This document shows positions 27,323 to 34,437 of a stretch of DNA of 37,491 nt, one piece after another. A program made the position numbers and the translations under genes. This DNA comes from a bacterium BMS3Abin03 (lineage in GTDB: Bacteria; Bacteroidota; Ignavibacteria; Ignavibacteriales; Ignavibacteriaceae), in NCBI GenBank assembly GCA_002898075.1, contig BDSV01000182.1, forward strand, positions 1-37,491, read 5' to 3'. How positions within the stretch are numbered: position 1 is the stretch's first letter; the number at the start of each line of letters is the position of its first letter. The notes beneath the pieces were generated by a model that was given only the letters and a program-made list of their open reading frames with translations, was not told the origin of the DNA and did no database searches.

Positions 27323-27935
27323 ATGAGAAATACAATATTATTAGTTTGCTTGCTTTTAAATATCAATTTAGTTGCAGATAACACCTTACACAGAGGTTAA
27401 TGCAGGTTTAATGGTTCCCGGTTCGACTGATTATTTAAGTTCGGCAGATAATCGCGGCTATTCAGTCGGAATAGATTTGGGAATAAACATCGATGAAACC
27501 AAATCGTTCGGATTTAGTTTTAACTACATTAAAGACGGTTTTGATAACGAAGTTCAAATGAAAAACGTTTTAAACAAATCAGATAATACCGAAACTATCC
27601 AGGGTTCTACTTCATCAATTTTTAGCGTGGGAATAATTACCCGGGCTACAAATACAACCCTGATAGATTTTATTCATCCTTATGCGAAATTTTTCTTTGG
27701 GTACAGCTATGTTAAAGTTGCCGGTTTTAATAATGGCAATATTATCGTTCCAAATATGAACGAGGTAGATGAGAATCATTTTACGGTAATGTTTGCGTTC
27801 GGTTTGCTTATACCGGTAAGTAAATATTTCAGCGGTTTTGGAATAGAGGGTAACTATAACATTTTTATGAAGCAAAAAGAATACAAGCAAATATTTTCCG
27901 TTAAGTTTTTGTATAGATATAATATAAATCTCTAA
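27323..27935 (+). pseudogene. Small outer-membrane beta-barrel protein, signal peptide and body in different frames
   Basis: ATG 27323 opens a good signal peptide (MRNTILLVCLLLNINLVA) that then runs into a stop after 25 codons. The adjoining frame, open from TTG 27372 to 27935, reads QITPYTEVNAGLMVPGS and continues as an outer-membrane barrel of about 185 aa (SVGIDLGINIDETKSFGFSFNYI, FAFGLLIPVSKYFSGFGIEGNYN, FSVKFLYRYNINL). Restoring a CA dinucleotide at the GCAGATA site (about 27374) would give ...LVAQITPY, a normal cleavage junction like those of its neighbours. It may be a real frameshift, a slippage switch or a sequence error. The body resembles small porin-like OMPs of unknown role. Confidence 0.65.
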
Positions 27936-28149
27936 GAGCTTATAAATTTTGAGATTTACTTTCCGGTTGTTTACGCTCCCTCCACATTTTAAATAATTAT
28001 TTTTTCTAAATTCCTTTTAGATTATTTATCTTTCCAATTATATATTTAAAAATTGGTTACCGGGTAAATATTATTTCGGCAGTTTAAAATAAAATCGATT
28101 ATTATCCTCTTTTAGTCTAAAATATTTAAGTTATAAAAATTCAAATCGA

Positions 28150-28818
28150 ATGAAAAATTTATTAAGGGAAAAGCTCAAGATAAAATTGAAAAATAAGCAC
28201 GGTGTGTTAGGCAAAGAGAAATACTTTAATTCCGCTGTACTTGTTCCATTAATAAAAATTAATGATGAATGGCATCTCTTGTTTGAGAAAAGAGCGAACA
28301 AAATACGGCAGGGCGGGGAAGTAAGCTTTCCCGGGGGTGAGTATGACTCGAAAGATAATGAAAACTTTGAAGAGACTGCCATCAGGGAAACTATTGAGGA
28401 ACTCGGTATCGACAGAAATAAGATTGAAATTATCGGGAGTATGGGTACACTGATTACCCCCATGGGTGTCTCGGTTGACCCGTTTGTTGCATTTCTTAAA
28501 ATCAAAGTTCCGGATGAATTGAGTATCGACAAAAATGAAGTGGAGAAAATTTTCACAATTCCGCTATCCTTCTTTTTAAACAATGAACCGTTAAAATATT
28601 TTGTTCAGGTTGAAGTAAAGCCATCTGTTACAAATGAGAAAGGTGAGACTGTAGAATTATTACCTGCTAAAAAGTTCGGTCTTCCGGAAAGATATTCAAA
28701 ACCATGGAGAGGCGGCAGACACCGGATACTCGTTTATGAAACCGACGAGGAAACCGTTTGGGGAATTACCGCCGAACTGGTGTTTGAATTCTGCAAACTG
28801 TTAAAGCCGGAAAGTTAA
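28150..28818 (+). CDS. Nudix hydrolase, CoA pyrophosphatase-like (NudL type)
   Basis: The protein is 222 aa. The strand VLVPLI is followed by LLFEKRANKIRQGGEVSFPGG and the Nudix box with RETIEELG (about residues 62-87), then GSMGTLITPMGVSVDPFVAFL. The pairing of a RxxxxRQGGEVSFPGG block with the Nudix box is typical of CoA pyrophosphatases, which split CoA to phosphopantetheine and 3',5'-ADP. It is cytoplasmic. The next gene begins 1 bp after the stop. Confidence 0.88.
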   Translation: MKNLLREKLKIKLKNKHGVLGKEKYFNSAVLVPLIKINDEWHLLFEKRANKIRQGGEVSFPGGEYDSKDNENFEETAIRETIEELGIDRNKIEIIGSMGTLITPMGVSVDPFVAFLKIKVPDELSIDKNEVEKIFTIPLSFFLNNEPLKYFVQVEVKPSVTNEKGETVELLPAKKFGLPERYSKPWRGGRHRILVYETDEETVWGITAELVFEFCKLLKPES

Positions 28819-28819
28819 A

Positions 28820-29491
28820 TTGAATTTGTATGATTACAAGCATATCATCTGGGATTGGAACGGTACGCTGTTTAATGATGTGTATCTTTGTTCGGATATT
28901 ATGAATCATCTTTTAGAGAAAAGATCATTACCTGTGTTAACGATTGATAAGTATCGCGATATTTTTACTTTCCCGGTTAAAGATTATTATATCAAAGCCG
29001 GACATGATTTTACGGATGAATCATTTGAGAAAATCGGGAAAGAATTTATGGATGAATATGAAGTAAGAAAGTACGAATGTAATTTATATCCGTTTACGTT
29101 GAAAGTCCTTGAAAAATTCAAATCGAATAATATAAATCAGTATCTTCTCAGTGCGTATAAACAGGAATCACTTTTGCACATAATTAAAAAGTATGGAATT
29201 GCAGAATATTTTTCCGAAGTTTACGGGCTAGACCATATTTATGCTAACGGCAAACTTGAATTAGGCAGGAAGTTAATGCGAAGAATTAGAACTAACGGTA
29301 AAGATGAAAAAGTTTTATTGATCGGAGACACAGTACATGATTTTGAAGTTGCCGAAGAGATCGAGAGTGATTGTTTGTTGATAACCGAAGGTCATCAGGA
29401 AGGGAAAAAGTTAAAAGAGCTTGGAACAAACATTGTTGAAAATATAGAAGAACTTTATCGGGAGCTTTTAGAAATGAGAATGGCAAAATGA
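28820..29491 (+). CDS. HAD-superfamily hydrolase (phosphoglycolate phosphatase-like)
   Basis: The protein is 223 aa from TTG 28820, immediately after the Nudix stop. Motif I is IIWDWNGTLFND (nucleophile Asp 12); the usual second Asp is Asn 14, a substitution seen in the DWNGT subgroup. Motif II is the YLLSAY Ser, motif III is the Lys in KLELGRKLM, and motif IV is GDTVHD (about 169-174). A helical cap lies between motifs I and II. It should dephosphorylate a small metabolite in the cytoplasm; the substrate is unknown. The 3' end overlaps lemA by 4 bp. Confidence 0.85.
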   Translation: MNLYDYKHIIWDWNGTLFNDVYLCSDIMNHLLEKRSLPVLTIDKYRDIFTFPVKDYYIKAGHDFTDESFEKIGKEFMDEYEVRKYECNLYPFTLKVLEKFKSNNINQYLLSAYKQESLLHIIKKYGIAEYFSEVYGLDHIYANGKLELGRKLMRRIRTNGKDEKVLLIGDTVHDFEVAEEIESDCLLITEGHQEGKKLKELGTNIVENIEELYRELLEMRMAK

Positions 29492-30036
29492 ATATAGTGG
29501 TAATTTCTATTGTTGCTTTGGTAATAATCTGGCTGGTTATTACTTATAATCTCTTTGTTCGTGATAGAAATTTAATTAGCGAAGCATGGAGCGGAATAGA
29601 TGTACAGTTGAAAAGAAGACACAACCTAATTCCAAACCTGGTTGAGATAGTAAAATCATACAGCAAATATGAACGGGAATTATTCAATGAGATAACAGAG
29701 AAACGAACCAAAACCGTAAACATCGAAAATATAAAAGAAAAAGCAACTGCTGAAACAGATCTTTCGGGAATGCTTAAAAGCTTGTTTGCCGTTGTAGAAA
29801 ATTATCCCGACTTAAAAGCAAACGTGAACTATTTAGACTTACAAAACCAGCTAACTGAAATTGAAGATCAAATACAATATGCAAGAAGATACTATAACGG
29901 TACGGTAAGAAACTATAATATCAGGGTCGAGTCCTTTCCCGGTAACATTGTTGCAGGTATTTTTGATTTCAAACAGGAAGATTATTTTGAGATCACATTA
30001 GCCACGGAAAGAAAAACTCCAGAGGTAGATTTATGA
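29488..30036 (+). CDS. lemA: LemA family protein
   Basis: The protein is 182 aa. One N-terminal membrane helix (VVISIVALVIIWLVITYNLF) is followed by the LemA coiled bundle: ISEAWSGIDVQLKRRHNLIPNLVEIVKSY, ENYPDLKANVNYLDLQNQLTEIEDQIQYARRYYNGTVRNYN, ESFPGNIVAGIF. The start overlaps the HAD gene in an ATGA junction, and the 3' end overlaps the DUF2207-like gene by 4 bp. The family function is poorly defined; it is an envelope protein repeatedly paired with DUF2207 or TPM-type proteins. Confidence 0.95.
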   Translation: MNIVVISIVALVIIWLVITYNLFVRDRNLISEAWSGIDVQLKRRHNLIPNLVEIVKSYSKYERELFNEITEKRTKTVNIENIKEKATAETDLSGMLKSLFAVVENYPDLKANVNYLDLQNQLTEIEDQIQYARRYYNGTVRNYNIRVESFPGNIVAGIFDFKQEDYFEITLATERKTPEVDL

Positions 30037-31949
30037 AAGTATTATTCCTGACTTTTATTTTAATATTAGCTTGCTTCTCTGAATTCACTCCGGCGGGTTA
30101 TCAGACAGAAAAGATTTTATCTTACGACAGTAAAATAACCGTAAACGAAAACGGTTCGATGATAGTTGTGGAGAAAATTACAATACACAGCGAAGGCAGA
30201 AAAATTAAACACGGTATATTCAGAGATTTCCCAACGAAATACAAGGACCTTTACGGGAATAACTTCAATGTGGAATTTAAGATATTGGAAATATTGAGGG
30301 ATGGCAGAAAAGAAAGCTATCATACTGAAAAACAGAATAACGGCATTCGTATTTATATCGGAAGGAAAAATTATTCTCTCAGCCCCGGCGATTATTCATA
30401 TACAATAAAATATAAAACAGATAGGATGATCGGTTTCTTTGATAAGTTCGATGAGCTTTATTGGAATGTTACCGGAAACGGATGGGATTTTGAAATAGAT
30501 AAAGCAGGCGCTACTGTTATTTTACCCGGGGGTATAAGCGGTGATGATATAAACTACCTGGCATTTACCGGGCTTCAGGGTTCTAAAAATAGAAATTATA
30601 CTGCGTGGTTGATTAATAATAATACAGTAAGATTTGAAACTACCGGCGTGCTCTATCCAAAGGAAGGGCTTACTATTGTTATTGATTGGCCCAAAGGATT
30701 TGTAACGGAACCAACTTTTGAAAAGAAATTATCTTATTTTATTTCCGATAATTTTTCTGCTCTGATTATCTTTGCGGGCATCTTACTTTTACTTCTCTAT
30801 TATTTTATCGTTTGGTTCAGGGTTGGTATTGATCCGGCGAAAGGAGTAATTATTCCGCTCTATGAACCTCCCCATAAGTTATCGCCCGCTGCTGCTCGTT
30901 TCATCTATAAAATGAAATATGATAATAAAGCTTTTACCAGTGCCATTGTCGATTTATGCGTTAAAGGTTTTGCTATGCTGGAAGAAGATGGAAAGGATTA
31001 TACATTAGTAAAAAAGAACGGCGATATACAAAAGTTATCGAAGGATGAAATTAAGTTGATATCAAAACTTAAATTCAGGTCAGTCAGCGGCAGGGAAGAG
31101 TTCGAGCTTAAACAGAAAAATCATATAAAGATTAAAAGCGCGATAAAAACATTAAAAAAATCTTTAAGCAATTCATACGAAAAGGTATATTTCTATTCCA
31201 ATGTAAGCTATTTCATTGCGGGATCGATTATTTCAATACTAATTATTATTGCTTCTGTGCTTACCGGCTCTGCTGATTTTGCCTTTATATTATTCTGGAA
31301 TTTATTTTGGTGTGTAGGTGTGATATTGCTGCTCTTTACTGCATTTAAAAACTGGAGGACTGCATTAGCCGGAAAGATAAAAGGCGCTGCATTGGCAAGC
31401 GCAATTTTCATTACACTGTTTTCAATCCCATTTGTAATAGGACAGTTTGTAGGGTTATACTTTCTATCCCAGACAGGATCCATTTTGCTGATTGCAGGAA
31501 TCGTGATTCTGGTAATAGTTAACATCGTATTTTATCATCTGCTTAAAGCACCCACAAAATTGGGCAGAAAGATAATGGATAGAATAGATGGATTTAGAAT
31601 GTATCTATCTGTAGCTGAGCAGGATAGATTGAATTCAATAAAAGAGCCGGAAAAAACCCCCGAATTATTTGAAATGTTTCTTCCTTATGCAATTGCGTTA
31701 GATGTGGAAAATGAATGGGGAGAAAAGTTTGCAGATGTATTGGAACGGGCAGGCTCCGAATATTCACCCGGATGGTACAACGGCGCATCCTGGAGCACCA
31801 TTGGAGCAGCCGGTATGGTATCGAGTCTCGGCAGCAGCTTAACATCGACAATAGCATCCTCGTCAACCGTCCCGGGATCAAGCTCTGGAAGTGGTGGCGG
31901 AGGATTCTCCGGTGGCGGTGGAGGCGGCGGTGGAGGTGGGGGTTGGTAA
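30033..31949 (+). CDS. DUF2207-type membrane protein with Gly-rich C-terminal tail
   Basis: The protein is 638 aa. A signal peptide is followed by the DUF2207 exterior domain (YDSKITVNENGSMIVVEKITIHSEG, KHGIFRDFPTKY, YTIKYKTDRMIGFFDKFDELYWNVTGNGWDFEI). A membrane segment comes at about 240-262, a cytoplasmic helical part (AARFIYKMKYDNKAFTSAIVDLCVKGFAML), then more membrane spans (about 390-500) and VAEQDRLNS...LFEMFLPYAIALDVENEWGEKF. It ends in a SGGGG-rich tail closed by Trp, as is usual for the family. It overlaps lemA by 4 bp. Function is unknown; with LemA it forms a common envelope pair. Confidence 0.9.
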   Translation: MKVLFLTFILILACFSEFTPAGYQTEKILSYDSKITVNENGSMIVVEKITIHSEGRKIKHGIFRDFPTKYKDLYGNNFNVEFKILEILRDGRKESYHTEKQNNGIRIYIGRKNYSLSPGDYSYTIKYKTDRMIGFFDKFDELYWNVTGNGWDFEIDKAGATVILPGGISGDDINYLAFTGLQGSKNRNYTAWLINNNTVRFETTGVLYPKEGLTIVIDWPKGFVTEPTFEKKLSYFISDNFSALIIFAGILLLLLYYFIVWFRVGIDPAKGVIIPLYEPPHKLSPAAARFIYKMKYDNKAFTSAIVDLCVKGFAMLEEDGKDYTLVKKNGDIQKLSKDEIKLISKLKFRSVSGREEFELKQKNHIKIKSAIKTLKKSLSNSYEKVYFYSNVSYFIAGSIISILIIIASVLTGSADFAFILFWNLFWCVGVILLLFTAFKNWRTALAGKIKGAALASAIFITLFSIPFVIGQFVGLYFLSQTGSILLIAGIVILVIVNIVFYHLLKAPTKLGRKIMDRIDGFRMYLSVAEQDRLNSIKEPEKTPELFEMFLPYAIALDVENEWGEKFADVLERAGSEYSPGWYNGASWSTIGAAGMVSSLGSSLTSTIASSSTVPGSSSGSGGGGFSGGGGGGGGGGGW

Positions 31950-32185
31950 AACTGGATTTGTTGATTTGGTGAATGAGTGATTGAATGATTAAAGAATAAA
32001 AGACTAAAGAGTAAAGTAAAAAGAAAAAAGGAAAATTGTTTGATGAGTAATGATCTTCAACATAGATTATTTGAATTTGCTGTAAGAGTATTAAAGTTTT
32101 TACAAAAGTTACCTAATACACCCGAGTACAAAACTATTAGATACCAATTATCAAAATGTTCAACTTCTTCTGGCGCTAATTATTC

Positions 32186-32559
32186 ACCCCGTCAAATAAG
32201 TATTTAACAAAATGATAAATAATTTAGTATTCAAATAATTTTTCAAGGTGAACCCCTAAAATATGAGAAATAATTATAATACATACGTTTTAGAAAAGTA
32301 AACTTGATAATAAATTCTATGTTGGGTTTACAACTAACTTAAAGAAAAGGTTAGAAAAACATAATAGTGGTAAAGTTAAATCTACAGCTTCCCGAATACC
32401 ATTCAGAGTCGTATATTATGAAGTATGCTATAATAAAGCTGATGCCTTACACAGAGAAAAATATCTTAAGAGTTTATATGGCAAAAGATATATTAAGAAT
32501 CGAATTAAAAATTTCCTAAACGAAGTGGATTGAATTATTTGAATTGTATTTGACGGGGT
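32186..32559. mobile_element. Small insertion with 13-bp perfect terminal inverted repeats carrying a GIY-YIG gene
   Basis: The ends are ACCCCGTCAAATA (32186-32198) and its exact complement TATTTGACGGGGT (32547-32559). The 374-bp unit sits inside the four-helix-bundle gene and contains one GIY-YIG-type reading frame and no transposase. The bases outside the repeats (TATTC left, ATAGA right) do not give a clear target duplication; the join that restores the host frame needs 32184-32562 removed. The host gene proves that this is an insertion. Movement by the GIY-YIG enzyme or by a transposase acting in trans are both possible. Confidence 0.75.
32263..32533 (+). pseudogene. GIY-YIG endonuclease-like protein, frameshifted near its N-terminus
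   Basis: ATG 32263 reads MRNNYNTYVLEK and then a stop at 32299-32301. From 32294 the shifted frame reads KSKLDNKFYVGFTTNLKKR, then HNSGKVKSTASRIPFRVVYYE, REKYLKSLYGKRYIKNRIKNFL to TGA 32533. Together these give a short single-domain GIY-YIG protein of about 90 aa (YVL...FYVGF being the name motif, with conserved Arg and Glu). Removing one base, for example G 32293, restores YVLKSK exactly. The frame is broken by one extra base or two missing bases, or by a sequence error. Confidence 0.8.
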
Positions 32560-32848
32560 ATAGAATCTCAAGCTGGTTCATCTAAACCTGATTTTACAAA
32601 TAAAGTTAGGATAGCGTTACGTGAAATGAGAGAATCGAATTACTGGTTAAGAATTATTAATGCTATCGATGATGGTTTAGGAACTTCCTCGGAATTACAA
32701 TGGTTAATTAATGAATCATCTGAGTTAAAAAAGATTTTAGGTTCAATTGTAACTAGATCCAAAAGTTAATTCTTTACTCTTTTTACTTTTGTCTTTTATC
32801 TTTAGCTATCAACTACTCAACGAGCAGAAAAAGACCTCCTTTACTTAT

Positions 32849-33943
32849 TTATAATAAGTTAGCAGCTATTATCTTACAGATTCTCTCGGCAGTTTTACCA
32901 TCCCATTTTTCAGGTATTTTTCCCGACTTTTTCTTTCCGTTTAATATTTCAAGAGAAACTTGCTCCGCATTTTTATAATTATCACCCGCCAAATGATTTG
33001 TTCCAATCTCAACAGTGCTTGGGCGTTCAGTCGTTGTACGGACTGTGACGCATTGAATACCAAGAAAAGTACTTTCTTCCTGTATGCCACCGCTGTCCGT
33101 CAAAATGAGTTCTGCATTCTTAATTAATGTTAGAAAATCTATATATCCGATTGGGTCGGTGAGTATTACGTTTGGGATAAGTTTTTCAGTTAAGCCGAAA
33201 GAATCTAGATTATTTTTTGTGCGCGGATGTATAGGAAAAATTAATTTCTTTAATGAAGCAACAGCGTTCAACAATTTTATTAGTGATGAAAGCTGTTCCT
33301 TGTTATCCACATTACTCGGACGATGCAGCGTAACAAGAACAAATTCATTCGAAGATAATTTGTAATCAGTTAAAACATTTGAAGACCCGGTTTTAGGAAG
33401 AAAATGTACAAGACTATCGATCATTACATTGCCGACAAAGTGGATTTTACTATCTGCAATTCCTTCATTCTTTAAATTATCAAGTCCGCTCTTCTCGGTT
33501 ACAAATAAAAATTCGGAAATAGAATCGGTTAAAATCCGGTTTATTTCCTCGGGCATTGTACGGTCGAAACTGCGTAATCCTGCTTCAACATGTGCAGTGG
33601 GTATGTTCAATTTACTTGCAGTTAAGCTGCATGCAATAGTTGAGTTAACATCGCCGACAACAACTATCAAGTCAGGTTTTTCATGAATTAAAATTTTCTC
33701 AAACCCGATCATTATTTTACCTGTTTGTTCGGCATGTGTACCGCTTCCGACGCCCAAATAAAAATCCGGCTGTGGAAGCCCCAGGTCATCAAAGAATATC
33801 TTCGACATCTTTTCATCATAATGCTAACCCGTATGACAAATAAGATGCTGGATATTGTTGGTGTATGACTGAAAAGCTATGTGAATTGGTGCTACCTTCA
33901 TAAAGTTAGGACGCGCACCTACAACTGAAATAATTTTTTTCAA
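32849..33943 (-). pseudogene. wecB: UDP-N-acetylglucosamine 2-epimerase (WecB type) with internal amber codon
   Basis: From TTG 33943 the minus strand reads KKIISVVGARPNFMKVAPIH and on to ICHTG, then TAG (33826-33824, codon 40), then HYDEKMSKIFF and an otherwise intact body. The stop replaces the Gln of the near-invariant TGQHYD motif, a single C-to-T change. Later motifs are all present: HVEAGLRSFDRTMPEEINR, GNVMIDS, TLHRPSNVDN, PIHPRT, TDSGGIQEES. Full length would be 364 aa, normal for the enzyme that converts UDP-GlcNAc to UDP-ManNAc. An internal ATG (33808) gives 319 aa but lacks the first strands of the nucleotide-binding fold. It may be a pseudogene or a sequence error. Confidence 0.88.
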
Positions 33944-34077
33944 TTTACTTCTATAATGTTTTATGTTAAGATATTTGTATTCAAAAGATAAGCAAAATAG
34001 TAATTTTTTGTTTTAGTACGTTCATTGAATCTTTATGAGTTTTAGAGTTTTAAAATCGTTTGTGCTTATACAAAAGA

Positions 34078-34110
34078 CCTCACCCTAAATCCCTCTCCTT
34101 AGTAAGGAGA
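34078..34110. repeat. REP-like repeat unit, orientation 1
   Basis: ACCTCACCCT at 34078-34087 is followed by the palindrome TCTCCTTA-G-TAAGGAGA (34094-34110). The same unit recurs in reverse orientation at 34286-34325, about 200 bp away. Confidence 0.65.
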
Positions 34111-34122
34111 TGAACTTAAAAA

Positions 34123-34144
34123 CCTTTCCTTATATAAGGAAAGG
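34123..34144. repeat. Perfect 22-bp palindrome
   Basis: CCTTTCCTTAT (34123-34133) is followed directly by its exact complement ATAAGGAAAGG (34134-34144). It is a relative of the flanking CCTTA/TAAGG hairpins. Confidence 0.7.
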
Positions 34145-34171
34145 GGATAAAAAGTTGGGGTTGACCAAAAA

Positions 34172-34198
34172 GTAACACAGATTACTAATCTGTGCTAC
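34172..34198. repeat. Palindrome with CACAGATTA / TAATCTGTG arms
   Basis: CACAGATTA (34176-34184), one C, then TAATCTGTG (34186-34194), extended on both sides as GTA(A) and (C)TAC with one mismatch. It differs in sequence from the CCTTA-type hairpins, so two repeat families meet here. Confidence 0.65.
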
Positions 34199-34285
34199 AA
34201 CATATTCGAATGCAAATTAAAACTAAACCGATAATTTTTTATAGGTATAAATTCAATTAGTTTTTGCTCAATCACACTTAAAAAA

Positions 34286-34325
34286 CCCCTCTCCTTACTA
34301 AGGAGAGGGGCAGGGGGTGAGGTTA
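34286..34325. repeat. REP-like repeat unit, orientation 2
   Basis: The perfect palindrome CCCCTCTCCTTA-C-TAAGGAGAGGGG spans 34286-34310 and is followed by AGGGGGTGAGGTTA. This is the reverse complement layout of the unit at 34078-34110. Arms are 12 bp with a single central base. Confidence 0.7.
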
Positions 34326-34383
34326 AAAAGTGCTGATCTTTTCAAAACAATTTTCACTATCCCTAATCACTGCAATTTAAAAC

Positions 34384-34418
34384 AAAAAAGCTCAACCTGT
34401 CAGACAGATTGAGCTTTT
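34384..34418 (-). terminator. Terminator of the OmpA/TSP3/SPOR gene
   Basis: On the minus strand a 16-bp stem with one G-T pair (34386-34401 with 34403-34418) is followed by a T-rich run ending near 34381. It lies 20 bp after the stop at 34438. The A-run on the other side could let it act on plus-strand transcripts too. Confidence 0.75.
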
Positions 34419-34437
34419 AAAAACTATGTGTATTTGC

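Larger units (their letters stand above)
32043..32769 (+). pseudogene. Four-helix-bundle protein (23S rRNA intervening-sequence type), split by insertion
   Basis: The N-terminal piece (32043-32183, MSNDLQHRLFEFAVRVLKFL ... STSSGANY) and the C-terminal piece (32563-32769, ESQAGSSKPDFTNKVRIALR ... NYWLRIINAIDDGL) join into one 115-aa protein of the TIGR02436/IVS-like four-helix-bundle family. SSGANY and EESQ/ESQAGSS are normally adjacent in this family. The interruption is the inverted-repeat element described below. As it stands the first part runs into the element and stops at 32205-32207. Function of the free-standing family is unknown. Confidence 0.85.
31991..32803. repeat. Imperfect inverted flanks around the four-helix-bundle gene
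   Basis: AAAGAATAAAAGAC at 31991-32004 is matched, but for one base, by GTCTTTTATCTTT at 32791-32803 on the other side of the gene. Both are followed inward by related low-complexity AAAG/TAAAG sequence. This could mark the ends of a repeat unit that carries the four-helix-bundle gene, or be simple sequence bias. Confidence 0.4.
33944..34437. other. Non-coding region with clustered palindromic repeats
   Basis: This 494-bp stretch between two minus-strand genes has no open frame of coding character. It is occupied by at least four palindromes, listed separately, and the terminator of the OmpA-type gene. The first and last repeat units are inverted copies of each other. Confidence 0.7.

Noticed and set aside
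31880-31949. GC-rich GGTGGC run that might be a repeat or structured RNA
   Set aside because: It encodes the Gly-rich tail typical of DUF2207-type proteins.
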